Below, piece by piece: positions 52,397 through 64,000 of a DNA stretch of 64,000 bases; the first letter of the stretch is position 1; each line of letters begins with the position of its first letter. This DNA is from Plutella xylostella. Its lineage: Eukaryota; Arthropoda; Insecta; Lepidoptera; Plutellidae. Both the position numbers and the translations under genes were made by a program. The stretch spans positions 1 to 64,000 of the forward strand of contig NC_063987.1 in assembly GCF_932276165.1 (NCBI RefSeq). The letters are read 5' to 3'. The notes beneath the pieces were generated by a model, which saw nothing but the letters and a program-made list of their open reading frames with translations, did not search any database and was not told the DNA's origin.

Positions 52397-53042
52397 AGAC
52401 GATATAGTTTATAGTTAGTCTTCTTTGTAAATAGTTGATAGAAATAACCAGATAGAGTAGTTAGCCCGATCACACTTGCGGAGGTTCTGGAACATTCCAT
52501 AGTTTTCGTGAAGTTACCATAATGTTCTAGAACAATAAGTATAGAATAAATAGTTCGACAATAGTCCAGAAGGTTCTAGAACAATGGCCAGGGAATGTTC
52601 CATAACGTCCGCGAACCTTCTAGTCGCTAAGTTACATAGGTACTTATAGTTGTTCGTTGTATTGTTTACGTTTGTACCTACTCTACTTTGGTAATAATAA
52701 TAATAAATAGTGTGACCTCGGGTATCTCTGGAACTATCGGGAAGATCGCTCGCCGGACTATATAAAGAGACGTGTCCGGCGAGTAAACAAGTCAGTCTAA
52801 TAGTAACAGCGGAACAGTAAACAACATACAGTCCACTAGTAACAGCCTAACAGTGAAGATCTCCAGAGACACTCGAAGTTAACAGTGAACAGTAATATCG
52901 GTGTTTTCTTTGGAAGACTATACAGGCTAACAGCTACCTCAACAGTGGCATTTCCTCATCTTCATAAAGAACCAACAGGTGCAACCGCCACTTCCTTCGA
53001 CCGTACAGTTATAGTTTCCCAACGGTCGAGGTGATCCGCACA
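52381..53042 (+). repeat. 3' LTR of the BEL/Pao element
   Basis: 662 bp, matching 49323-49985. Differences are confined, as far as I could see, to the segment after GACCGTACAG (53000-53035): TTATAGTTTCCCAACGG against TAATAGTTCGTGAAACGG, plus one nearby G/A change. Confidence 0.93.
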
Positions 53043-53557
53043 CTATTTTTAGGTTTCGATCTCATGGGGTTTGTAATAATTATATTGGTCGTTAACTTTC
53101 GATATTTTGATCATACAATATCGTGATTTTCGGGATGTAGGAGAAAAATACCACAATTTGTACATTTACTACATACTTAATATATTATTTATTAAGATAA
53201 CATTAGGAGAAACAAGATTATACATAGGTATAGACGAACATAAATTTGAGCAAACGAAACTTAGGTGTTTAAGGATTGTGCCTAAAGAGTTTTAGACGAA
53301 ACGAGCCTTATGCCACGTAAGTCTTGGCAAAGTGATGGTTCGGCCAAAAAAGTTTAGACCATACGAGTTATGCGAAATGAGTTTTGGTCAATAAAGATTA
53401 TGCCAGATGAGCGGAACCCAATAGTGAAATCTAAGTGATCTACGAAAGGTTTCGTTATTTAGCAATCAAGAAGTACTACATAACATATCCTCAATAAAAC
53501 CCAAATAAAATCGTTGGTAGAATTTGAGGATATGTATTTTTATTTAAAACTTGTAAC

Positions 53558-53700
53558 TGTGCGACCCATGCATGCTCCCGGTCTAACTGTGCTACGAACC
53601 AACTACAAGCTACGAGCTCTTGCTACGAGCTACGGGAACCCGCTACGAGCTACGACAGTGCTACGCGCTACGGTTGACCTATCTCTACGACGTATAGGTT
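53558..53700. repeat. Degenerate tandem repeat GCTACGAGCTACG
   Basis: Units such as GCTACGAACC, GCTACGAGCTC, GCTACGAGCTACGG, GCTACGACAG and GCTACGCGCTACGG recur over about 110 bases. It is known to me as a common moth low-complexity repeat. Confidence 0.6.
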
Positions 53701-54557
53701 TTTTTTAAACAATCCTACAGTACCTTCTTAAAATGACGCAAATACAACATTGTAACTATCATCAAATAAAATATTTGCTTGCCACGGGGTCGTTAGTCTG
53801 CATGAAATTAAATATAAATGAATATGGAAATTCTAGTTTCGAATTTAAGCATAGAATATAACATTGAAACTAATTTATTCAATATTAAAAACGTGTTGTA
53901 TTTAGAAATATCTCAAGGTCTCATACCTAACAGAGTCGTGCATTCTACATGTTGGCCGTGTGCGTGTGTGTATATTTGTATGAATTAACTCATAAAGGGG
54001 AACAGTATTATTAGCAAATATTGCTGAAATAAGATAAAGAAATAAATTAAGAAGACAACATAATATAGGCTGACTAGGGAAAGACTAGCATAGAGAGATT
54101 TTTTTACATATTATACAAAGTTAGTACTTATTTAAAATAATTATGTTCAGTTAGGATAATAGAACAACAAGACTAAAAAACAACAAGACTACCTCCAACT
54201 AGAATGAAGAACAAGGACTAGTTACGTATAAATTAAAGAGGATATGCAGTTAGTTGTTAGTAAAAATTCAAAATCTACACTGAATAATCTTAGGTCCTAC
54301 TAAATATTCTTAGTTAGGCTAAGCTCTACTACCAATACTTAATATCACGGGTAATTCAATTAAATGTATCTACAGTCTTTTGTACCTATTGTTAATATGT
54401 TGTGGGATGATAATCCCGCGGAGAATCGACTGAAAACAAACAAGATGCGCGACGACAAAACATATTAATTTTTTAAAGCACTGTTTTAATTTATTCCTAT
54501 AAGTAACTACAAACTGGATGTTTTTTGTTGTACAAGATATTTTTTTACACAAAATGT

Positions 54558-54645
54558 ATCGCAAGCTATCTGCGACGCCGCGTCCCCCCGTCGGATCTGA
54601 ACCGCCAGACCAGCCGGACGCCGCGCCGGACACACACCACTAACT
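54558..54645. other. GC-rich island, exon-like, function unknown
   Basis: A GC-rich patch of about 90 bases in AT-rich DNA. Plus strand: ATG then YRKLSATPRPPVGSEPPDQP and a TAA soon after. Minus strand: SGAASGWSGGSDPTGGRGVA. Neither reading is joined by clear splice sites. It could be part of a 3' UTR. Confidence 0.25.
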
Positions 54646-55993
54646 ACTAGCAGTCTCGTGAAACAAGCAAAACTATAAAGTGCAATCAAATACATACTCT
54701 GTGCAGTGAAAAAAACAAAGTTCTTATTTAAAAATACTTTTATTATCACCACCACTCACCTTACAAACTATTTACAAAAGTAAATACATAAATATACAGA
54801 GTGTGAGCGAAAAGGATATCGCTTGACTCGCTCCCCCGCTGCCGGTGCCAGCTGGCCTGTATAGGAGGAGTGAACCCCCTGTAACTACATACTGTGGCTA
54901 CACACTGTGGCTATACACTGTGGCTACTGGGAAACAGAACAGACAACTTTATACAAACGTAATCATCCTTCGAAACTACAGGTGACTTACGAAATGGGTG
55001 CAACGGGAAAACGTGCCAAAGTAAATGATACTCTAAGTTAAAAAGTATAAAGTATGTTACAGATGGAGCTACAGCGAGGGAGGTGGAGAAGGGAGGGCCG
55101 CGGGCTGTACAGGCGGCCATGTTGGACATTAATAGGTAAGTATTAGGATAATTCGTAATGATTTAGAGGTTTGTACTTAACTAGTAGTACTGGGTATAAA
55201 AATAATGTTTAGTTATGTGACAGCACGCTTCAATTTTGTTGGATTCTAGCCTCTTATATACAATTCCAATCGTCATACATTTATTTAATTTAAATTGTCA
55301 TGGATCATTATTTACATTTCATGTGGCAACAGTTGGCAATTTGAGAATAGTACATAATAACAAGTACATAGTACACACAGCTGTCGGCAAGTGACTGGTG
55401 GCGAGAGGAGCCGCCCGCAATAGTCCACATTTGTACATTAACAGCAAAAACAATATAAAGGCAACACGTAATGACACAGAATATAACAAACTGGTTTCGA
55501 CATAATCTCTGCATGCAAGAGCATGTTGGTAACACTCAACAATACTACTTCAGGATTATTAAACTAAATACACAAGCAGTAGAGCCACTTCATATTGATA
55601 AAGATATTGACGAGTAAGTTATATAGAGATATATATTCTGTGTTATTTCCATGTTGAACCTATGCAACAAACAGTAGATTAAAACAAGCTAACATATCTA
55701 TAAAATATATCACATGGAGCAAAAAAAACAACAGAAACAAATTGCGGGATGAACTATACAATGTTAGTTGAACTGTATTATTTATCAAAGCCTTATGTTT
55801 ATACTTATCACACCCTTTTATTCTATAATACATCCCAGACTATTGCGGACGAAGCTTTACATTCACCTACTGGAGGAACTGTCACAACTAACACTAGCAA
55901 ACACAACGCGGGAACTCCTAATTAAAAAAGCCAACAAATTGAAGCGTGACGTCACTCGGCCCGGCCCGGTGTGGCCCGGTGCGGCCCGGCGGC

Positions 55994-57493
55994 TCACGAC
56001 GAGTCGTCCTCCTCCGAGGAGGAGTCGATGGTCTCGACGCCGCCGGTGGCGCCCGCGCCGCCGCTAGATGAGCCCGACAGTGACGTCACGAGCGAGATGA
56101 TGGACCCCAGCCCGCCGCCGCCCGAGCCCGCACCTGCGCCGCCGCCGGAGGAGCCGCCGAACAGCCCCGACACGGCCTGGATCTTGGGCCCCAGCAGCTG
56201 CAGCTTGGGCCCCACCACCTGCGACACCACGCCGCCCAGCGACGCCAGCCCGTTCTGCGGCGCCTCGATGCCGTACTGCTTGTTCTTCTCGATGTTCTGC
56301 TTGTCCAGCGTGTCGATCAGACGGGTCTTCGCGTCGATCAGCGAGTTGATCTTCTGCAAGGGGGAGTCAGCGTTAGTGCGGTCAAGGAGCGGGAGGAGTG
56401 AAGCTAGTTTAGTAATAACTATTTTGGGAATTACTCAATTACCATACACTCGTATTATGAAGAGATGTGTAACAGCGAATGTCCTGACGGCTACATCGTG
56501 ACTCAATAAAAGTTACACAAGTTTAACAGTGTAATTTTAAAAGTCTCGAATGGCACTGTTGATGCAATAATTAGAAAATGATAGTCTGACGAAAACATAA
56601 GTGTTGTAAATATCAACACCTCTTCAACAACCAATGCTCACATTGTTCTACTTCAGATGATGGAAAGTGGAGACTTGGAGAGTATAGTTTAAAACGTCTT
56701 CAAGGTAACTAATATTTATTTAATCATTTCTTCATATTGACACGAATGCGAGATGTGACGAATAATCAATGACCCAAATAGATGCAGCTTAGGTGTAATA
56801 AAATATGAATATAAAATCGATCATCATTTTGCGAAATGCAGTTTACTGCATCCGCTGAAGTAAGTAATCGTGATAAGTTCGATAATTACCGCCTAGACTG
56901 TTTTTATCTGTTATTTGATTAGTGGCATGGTCGGCAACGTGAAATCAAAGTTATTAAAGGATTAAAAATAGGACAATAGACATTCTTTGATATAGAAAAT
57001 AACCTATAATGAAGGCGTCGGAAAATATGTCAAATTATAAATCAGTTAGTTTGATCTAATTAATCGACAACAATAGCCGTGTCCGCTGATCACGCCCGCT
57101 ATCTCAGTCTGCGGGTCTCATCATCCCACCATCCACACGGACGCGCAACACTGAAGCTGCCACTGCCACACGCAGGCCTCTCCCGCGACTGTCATAACAT
57201 ATCTGTTACAATCGAATGTCTTTCCTGATTGTTATTCCTGTACTTTATCTATATTGGGCCATTGCTTTTTCTACTGCTACTCTACAAGTCTACAAGTTAG
57301 CCGTCTTCGCGAGATGATACCGACACAATTACAGACGACAGACATATTGCTAATTGGAGAAGTATTATAAGAAAGAAGTGTGTGTACTTACTCCAAAGAC
57401 GAATCCGAGGATGGCGTTCTTGATGCCGAAGCCAGCCTGCGTGACGCCCTCCAGCTTGCGCTTCTCACGCGTCTGCTCCTCGCCCTCCTCCAC
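55994..57493 (-). CDS. Last two exons of a gene of unknown function with Gly-rich, acidic C-terminus
   Basis: Exon 57493-57392 (34 codons) reads VEEGEEQTREKRKLEGVTQA, then GFGIKNAILGFVFG, with donor GTAAGT. Exon 56353-55994 (120 codons with stop) reads KINSLIDAKTRLIDTLDKQN, then IEKNKQYGIEAP, a hydrophobic repeat part (GPKLQLLGPKIQAVSGLFGG), a Gly/Ser-rich stretch (GGSSGGGAGAGSGGGG), SIISLVTSLSG and an acidic end (DSSSEEDDSS). The phases agree at 0. The acceptor of exon 57493 lies behind a CA/GT-rich tract. Upstream exons, probably with a signal peptide, are not found in the window. The layout suggests a secreted or membrane-linked insect protein, but I do not recognise the family. Confidence 0.7.
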
Positions 57494-57526
57494 CTGCACA
57501 CACACACACCGTCACACACACAAGAC

Positions 57527-57580
57527 CCACTGTGGACACACGTGACCTGCTGTGGACACACGTGACCTGCTGTGGACACG
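57527..57580. repeat. 20-bp tandem repeat CTGTGGACACACGTGACCTG
   Basis: Two and a half units immediately upstream (in gene sense) of the exon at 57493. Confidence 0.8.
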
Positions 57581-58739
57581 CCAGCACAGCGCGTCCACAG
57601 CGACAACACTGTGCAGTTACAATCACATTTATCGTAACTTATCTCTCCAACAATAAAAAGCCAATATAAGATAGAGCTTGTTTTAGGTGCAAATGTTTAT
57701 AATTGTGCAGAAAGCGGGTGCCGTGTTGAAGAGTGGTAGAAGAGCCGCGTAGCAATGGAAAAGCATATGATAGAAGGTTTGCACATGCAATCATGGGTTG
57801 TACTTGCCTCTTCGCACCTCCACCGACAGTTCAAGTTCACTCACACCATCACCACTTTATAAGCACTTCATGTACACACACACACACTCACACATTCAAG
57901 CACTGCCATGCGCTGGAAATGCCGAAACCAAAATGAAAACGCGTCTTGTCACTGAAAACTGCGTGTAAAACTAATATATAAGTATATATAATAGCAAAAT
58001 ATATAGAGGAGTTGTTTCCCAAATATTGTATAAATATATTTAAAGTATGTAAGTATAGATAATTGAGAGGTATAAATAAAGTAAAAGTTGTTCAGTTATA
58101 GCGCCGGCGCGGGTGACCTTGTCCCGCCTCGTGTAATTGGCATTAATTTCAGACGTAATACGTATACGTTAACTCCGAATATAGCGAGTACCGGGGGGCA
58201 ACTGGAGCAAACAGCCGGTGCACTCGACCTTCACACTTCTAAATAGATTAATTTTGAGTAGTATTTAAGGATATTTTTTACTTAAATATTTCTTGAGGTT
58301 GATTGATTATACCTAATACACTTCTTGTGTGAACTCCTAAAAGGTTGTCTGATACTAACGCATAAAACATGTAGTCTTTAAACTGAAATCGGACATGTAT
58401 ACGATATACGTAGACTCACGGGCTGATTTCAACTATTTAACAACCACTTTTTAGTTAAGTAACCGGAAAATTCCTAGCAAGTATTCATAACTGCAAGATT
58501 GAATCTTCTCTCAGACTGCATTTTATGTAAGTTAGTTTAAACAAAATTAGTAAGTATATAGTAAAATGAAACATGCACATTGGCCAACAGATTATTTATT
58601 AAATTTACGATAGCAGCAACTTCGCGATCGTAGTTTCTTATCAACAGTGGTCTTACTGCTCTACCAACTATTCTGACAGACAGACAAAATTCATTATTAC
58701 AGTTCCAAGTGTTTATCTAGGCAAATGCATCGGTACTTG

Positions 58740-58865
58740 ACTGTGGCAGGCCTGCAGCGCGGTGGCTCCGACACGGGCTGAATACATTACTGTGAAGGTT
58801 GCTGGTTTGACCCGCCGCCACATTCGACATACTAATGTAGTATTTGACTATTTTGTGAGTAATGT
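58740..58865 (+). mobile_element. SINE-like fragment
   Basis: GGTTGCTGGTTTGACCCGCC resembles a tRNA B box followed by a short AT-rich body. It is a lone, degraded copy. Confidence 0.35.
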
Positions 58866-59034
58866 ATGTAGTTGAAATACAAATTCCAAATATATTTTTT
58901 ATTTTGTACCGTTAAAAAATATTATGATTGATCTATCATTTATGTAAAAATAGACAAATTTAGGAGGTCTAGGGTGCATGAACGTGACCGCGTGAGTCAG
59001 TCACAGGTGTGGCGACACCGGCCTCGAGGGTTGG

Positions 59035-59086
59035 GCCACACGGCACACGGCACACGACACACGGCACACGACACACGACACACGGC
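59035..59086. repeat. Heptamer/octamer tandem repeat CACACGG(C/A)
   Basis: CACACGGCACACGGCACACG and CACACGACACACGG-type units cover about 50 bases. Confidence 0.8.
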
Positions 59087-62000
59087 GGCGCGGTGCTCGC
59101 TGCTTCAGGGGACTTACCCCCGTGGCGATAGACAACATGTTTGATATGATAGACCTTTTTAGGTTATTTGTTGTCACTTAAATTTTGTGTCCTTTCGGTC
59201 AGGTCATGGCCGAGGCTCCTCCGAGCTCCGAGAATATTTAGAAGTAAAAGCTGGTTGTAGCTAGTATTTTTAACGGCACTACGTGATATTTCACAAATGT
59301 TCGCTAAAAAGCAGTCTGGTAGACATATTACGAGTATATTAAAATCTGATAAAACTGAGTATAATAACCTTGTGGTTGTGATATACTATACATAGTCTAT
59401 AAATTATGGTTCTACCGATGCCATGTATGTATATGTATAATACCAGTATGCTCACTATGAGGATCCTACTCATGTTTATCCCATCTTGTTTACTTTCATA
59501 CGAGTATTGTCGTGAAAATTTAGCTTGAATCTTGTTTAGCAAACTTTGCAGCAGCGGAGACAATTCATATTTCCCAACTCACATCCTACTGTTACTACAC
59601 GCCCTGGGAACTCTCAGCTCGATGCAAAAACACTATAAATGATCTAAATATGCTTTGTGGTTAATTAATTACCGATAACCGCAGAGTAGCAGCGCTAGTA
59701 CCAACTGGTAGATGACACAATCAGGCCCGGGTCGGCGTGGAACCGAACTAACAATACGGAATTTATAGGTATTACTAGTTTACTTGAAACGTTGAGTAAT
59801 TAAGTCAATCGCGCATATCATAAGGTGAAATATTTAATTTATTATAATAAAAGTTATACCTACTACAAATGATGCGTATAACACTCAATATAATTGGATT
59901 TATTATTTAAATAACATATTATTTTATATAATTGGGTAAGGATGTGAACTACAGCATCGGTAGTTAATGTTATAATTAACTATGCTTTATTGTTTGTACT
60001 CAATTGATAAGACTACGAGCATCCATACAAAATTGAGTAACTGAGACAGTAAATGCGTTTGTAGAGCAATAAGCTACCAAACGAGTGAAACATGTTACAC
60101 ATGAGATGCAATAACTGACTAATTTCCAGCAATAAAATAAAAACTCCAATTTGGTTGCCATTAATGTTTGCATAATTTAAGACCGGATATAAAACTAAAT
60201 CAATGGTTTTTATAAAGGTTCAGTGACTTACTATCAACAAAAAATATATGAAAATAAATAAGTAATATATGTTGAGCTTATAAGAGGCATTTGAAAATTT
60301 TGAAAATGTAATCCTTCGTCTCCGCATGTCGGTGACATACACTAGAGCTGAAATAAGTGGCGCATGGATGGACCAGTCAGATTACGAGTACATGTCGGTC
60401 GTTGTTTGCATAGGGTCCCCTGAGTAAATATGATTGAATAAACTACATTTGATATGGATGACTCCTTTCATTGACCTTACATGTTATACTATTTATTTAT
60501 ACTTCATAATTTAATGATCTACAAAATAACAACTTGAAGTGAACAATTAGAAGAATCGCGAAGCTATCGATTATGTCCATTCACAATACAACACACAACG
60601 TCTGACATAATGCCGACCAACTCACCTACATCGCTCGACCGGTCACACACACATACTCAGACACGCGTGAAAGGTGAAAAATATAATATATTATGCACAT
60701 ATTACTGTGTACTCATACGCACGTGAGTCTGCAAGTGAGAGATGGGTCTGTTGACCTTGAGGTCTGTTAAATATTTGGAGGTATTATTTCTTAACTATAT
60801 ACTTACTTACTAAAATATAAATAGTATCAGTTTATCTTGCATACTTAAATATATTCTAGTATTCCTACATTTACCTCTAAAACAATCAAAGTGGATCACA
60901 TTCCTCGCAAATCCTTAAATAAATACAATCATAGAAAGGTTCCGGAATCGATCCCCTGTAACGTAACATCTGTCTCACAATATCTATCGCCACAAGCCAG
61001 CCGGCGGCCATAACTCAAGCCCACCACAACGCTCGGTGATAGTTTAGGCGCGAGATATCAGCACTATAGTCTAGACAGTACTATAGACTGGCTGGTCTAA
61101 TGTCAAACGAGTACATTATGTAATCCTTCCGTGAGTGTCTCGCGGTCGAGTCACCGAGGACGGAGGGAGGCACGCTAGGGCGGTTGTGTAACTGAGACAT
61201 CGTGAGCTGGGCTTTTCATCTTCATTGGATAAATTTGCTCGTTGCCAGTATCTTCCAGTTCAATGGAGAATAGTAACTTAAACTTGTGGAACTTTATAAA
61301 AGTACTCTCCCTATCTACTTGACGATTAGTAGATAGAGACTTGACACAATGGCAGCTGGTCCATCAAATAATTCAAACGTACGTACTAAGTACAGTGGTA
61401 AAATAGAATCATAAGTTAAACTTGACTTGTATGAAAATACTCTGAATGATTATAATAATCATAAATTCTCAATTTCTCACTGTTTTAATCAATAAAACTT
61501 TGATATTTTCTAGTTTTATAATTATGTAGAGGCAATGTTATGTAGATTATTTGGTTCATGAAACAAAACTCATCTGCGAGGGAAGTTCCGCAAAATGTGT
61601 ACATATCATTTGACATTGAAAATAAAATTCATGACTGCAAATGGATGCTTTAACGATGTCAGACAAGGCCAGATCCCTGAAAAGTGTTAATTATTTGACC
61701 TTTGTGTACCCTTTACAGTAAAAATACATACATAATTATTTTGACAGTGAAAAACTGTGTCTGGTAGGTACAAGATAGATTTGGTTGGCTACTTTTTTAC
61801 AGAAAAATAATTGAAGGATCATTAAAGCTCTAGGGCATAAGCTACATATGATGTTCTAGCTACATCAATCCCTTGATATGTACCTGAGTGTGACACAAGT
61901 AGGTGTAGTATGATATCTGCAGCTGACCGCGGTGTCATTGACCTACTTGCAGCAGACACAGTTGCTGACAGAAAGTCGTTGACCTTTCAGAGATTTACGA

Positions 62001-62220
62001 GCTTGGACTAAAGGGTAGTAGCTCTATTCAACATTTTTCGCAAGAAAACACGTGAGTAAAAACTTTATCTATTGCACCGTACTAGAAACGATCTCAAGAT
62101 TTTAAAAACATCAATGGACCAGTTAAATTTAGTCTTATTCATTCACAGTTTTAAACTCCCTTTCATGCGGATACCACTTTTATTTTCAACCGAAAACCAC
62201 TCGAGTAGCCATGAAATACT

Positions 62221-62248
62221 TATAAAGATCCCGTCAAGTGTGTCATTG
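62221..62248 (+). promoter_or_regulatory. Candidate core promoter, plus strand
   Basis: TATAAAG (62221-62227) lies 24 bases before the A of TCATTG (62243-62248), an initiator-like motif, and just before a GC-rich block. The spacing is a little short for a TATA-initiator pair. Confidence 0.3.
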
Positions 62249-62317
62249 ACACGCGAGGACCGGCCGGCGGCGGCGGCGGGGCGGGGGCGGGGGCGCGGGG
62301 CGCGGGGAGGTTGCAAC

Positions 62318-62512
62318 ATGCGTCCGCGCAAGCCTCCGAGAGCAGATGATTGGCAAATGTGCCTAACGAGGCTCCTCTCAGACCGACCAGTTCACCGGAA
62401 TTTTCCGTCAAAACTTAAGGTGACTGATGCATTCATAACGAATTATGATTTGTGGCATTCTCTTGGTTTGCTCTGCGGTTTGATCGACGTTAAGTTATTT
62501 TTAGAGACAACC
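62318..62512 (+). CDS. Candidate first exon or small ORF, function unknown
   Basis: The ATG at 62318 follows a GC-rich 5' leader and the TATA candidate. The text reads MRPRKPPRADDWQMCLTRLL, then SDRPVHRNFPSKLK, after which AAG|GTGACT offers a possible splice donor near 62420. Without splicing it reads on for 31 more residues to a stop at 62513. No family is recognised. The frame is also open upstream to 62072, but that part is AT-rich and non-coding in character. Confidence 0.28.
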
Positions 62513-62520
62513 TGAATGAA

Positions 62521-64000
62521 TGGTTGTATTGTGGTAAAAATATTTATATCTATCTAAATATTTATGTCTATTTTTAACCCCTGACCCTGACCTACAAAGC
62601 GTTTATTTGTGTGTGTACAATAATAATGTATACGGCGGCGGTGCAGCGGTGGCATAAGTTTGAAGCGGATGGAGCGGTTTAAATGCAGTTTATCTACAAA
62701 CTGTTTGTATGTAGTATATAAAGATATATTAACTTCTTAAAGTCATCTGAGATAATACGATTATTCATTTAACTTCATTATTTTCTCAGATAGGCATACA
62801 CACTGTAAGAAAAGAAAAAAAGCAACCTTGAGTTGAGTGTGATCCACACCTTCATGGCCACCCTTTAAAGTATGTGTGTAGGACTACTTTATCACTGTTT
62901 TCCCGCAAGATGGTCAATGTCTTCTACCACTTTCCATACGACCTACGGGATTGATTGGATCTTCATCATTCTGACGCGATAAATGGCAAATACCAATTCT
63001 TATTTACTTAAGTGAAACTCGGAACCTTAAATGAGTATGCGTATTATGATTTATGTAGTAGGTTATTTCGGCAATCAATGTAGACCGTTATCTACCCGTG
63101 ACTAGGTCAATAATTTAGCTATGTAGTTCTAATTTAGGTCACCGTGCAGTATATCTTATCCCCATACCGTCCACAAAGGTGAATCAACCCGTTGCACTAT
63201 GCAGAGTGGGTGATGCAACGTGCAGTGAGAGTGTTGCGGCTGCGAACTGGATCACATCTGGTGCACAATGCGCGGGAACCGACGTGGGAAATGCACGCTT
63301 TCCCACTGGCACCGTATTGTTCTGCACTCGAGTGGAATATTTATTGATTTTGAAGGTAAATGCATGTTAACGTGGCTAATTGAGACGGCTCGTAATTCTT
63401 GGTCTGATTATTTAAAGAATGTGCTAATCTTCCTATCTACTTATTTAATATTTATTCAAGTCAACACGAATTGCCTTATTTAATCTTAAAAGTCACCAGA
63501 TCATTTATAGCAGCATGTGCGGGGGATGCTGTAGAGTCAAATATGTATGTTTTGAAATAATGTCATTATCAGCGTTTAATTTATTACGATAACATGTTTT
63601 TGGTTACTGTTAAGGGTCCCGTTCCCGTACCTCAAAAGTTAAAAATGGAACAATTTTAGTCAGAGCACTTTTAATTGACTATTTTGGCTCTACTCTTCGT
63701 ACATACTCGTTGTTGCCGTGTGCGTGTAATGTGTTAATGGACAATTTGCTTCACAGCTTAGCTCCGCCGTGTAATCATGCTATCTAACTGGAAAAATCAC
63801 TTGTTTTATGAAGCTTTCATAATTATTCTCACGGATGTACAGACATTAATGTGAAACCTTACTTCATGTTTTACAAGTGGATGTCGACACTTGCACGATC
63901 ATAAATTTCGACGAAACAACAGAAGTTGGTATATAATTAGGGAAATAATTCATAACTAATATAACTCTTAATGAAGTTATTGCCCATTATTTTACATTAT
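62521..64000. other. AT-rich DNA, nothing recognised
   Basis: Short ORFs at 63179-63370 and 63268-63483 lack any recognisable motif or splice context. No repeat family was identified. Confidence 0.4.

Larger units (their letters stand above)
49323..53042 (+). mobile_element. BEL/Pao-type LTR retrotransposon, internally deleted, 3.7 kb
   Basis: It is flanked by a perfect 5-bp target duplication, CTATT (49318-49322 and 53043-53047). Two LTRs of 663 and 662 bp begin TGTACAG and end GCACA. The internal part holds gag and protease, then jumps to the very end of integrase. RT, RNase H and most of integrase are missing, so the copy is non-autonomous. The LTRs look identical except for a cluster of changes in the last 35 bases. 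Together with the target duplication this indicates a recent insertion. Confidence 0.92.
53048..55993. other. AT-rich DNA right of the BEL element, probably including the 3' UTR of the next gene
   Basis: The first 380 bases are the right half of the split repeat. TTTTATTATC near 54731 reads GATAATAAAA on the minus strand and could be the poly(A) signal of the gene whose stop is at 55994, giving a 3' UTR of about 1.25 kb. No convincing ORF is present. Confidence 0.4.
57494..62200. other. AT-rich intron or intergenic DNA
   Basis: No exon could be supported. It holds short tandem repeats, one SINE-like fragment and CA/GT tracts. If the gene ending at 55994 has more 5' exons, this may be its intron. 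Confidence 0.4.

Overview
This window is the end of a chromosome from a moth or butterfly (Lepidoptera). The evidence is long (CCTAA)n arrays, which are the insect telomere repeat TTAGG read on its C-rich strand, packed with telomere-specific R1-clade non-LTR retrotransposons of the TRAS/SART type. Typical lepidopteran interspersed repeats follow further in: tRNA- and 5S-derived SINEs, Lep1-like Helitrons with GTCT microsatellites, and hairpin MITEs. CCTAA reads 5' to 3' on the plus strand, so the chromosome tip lies to the left and the window runs inward. No species can be named from the sequence.

Telomeric domain, 1-26103. Seven retrotransposon copies of two families are separated by short CCTAA arrays. 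Minus-strand copies are SART-like by orientation (sense strand = TTAGG): a near-complete copy A (1-6644), a 5'-truncated copy (6814-8482), a 3' stub (14602-15001) and copy D (21664-25744). Plus-strand copies are TRAS-like by orientation (sense strand = CCTAA) and carry an RNase H domain: a truncated copy with another repeat inserted (8521-10483), copy B (10611-14559), copy C (15121-20525) and a fragment (20923-21663). No copy is fully intact. A has an open gag but a frameshifted ORF2. B has gag but almost no ORF2. C has RT and RNase H in one long ORF made by a deletion that removed most of gag and the endonuclease. D has endonuclease and RT but is cut at both ends. A block of about 60 hexamers (GAGAAC then GAAAAC) marks the inner edge of the domain.

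Subtelomeric domain, 26104-30270. This is a repeat graveyard (pogo-like end, SINE, two other lepidopteran repeats) plus one exon-like ORF.

Genic domain, 30271-64000. A 12-exon minus-strand gene (30271-43093) encodes a 681-residue short-chain acyl-CoA synthetase of the ACSS3 type. All splice phases close, and the last exon lies about 4.2 kb from the telomeric domain. Two further minus-strand genes of unknown function follow: a four-exon model (46818-48563) and the last two exons of a gene with a Gly-rich, acidic C-terminus (55994-57493). Between them, a young BEL/Pao LTR retrotransposon (49323-53042) has a 5-bp target duplication, nearly identical LTRs, an intact gag-protease region, and a deletion of RT, RNase H and most of integrase. 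From 57500 to the end I see mostly AT-rich intron or intergenic DNA, with one candidate plus-strand promoter and first exon near 62.2-62.4 kb.
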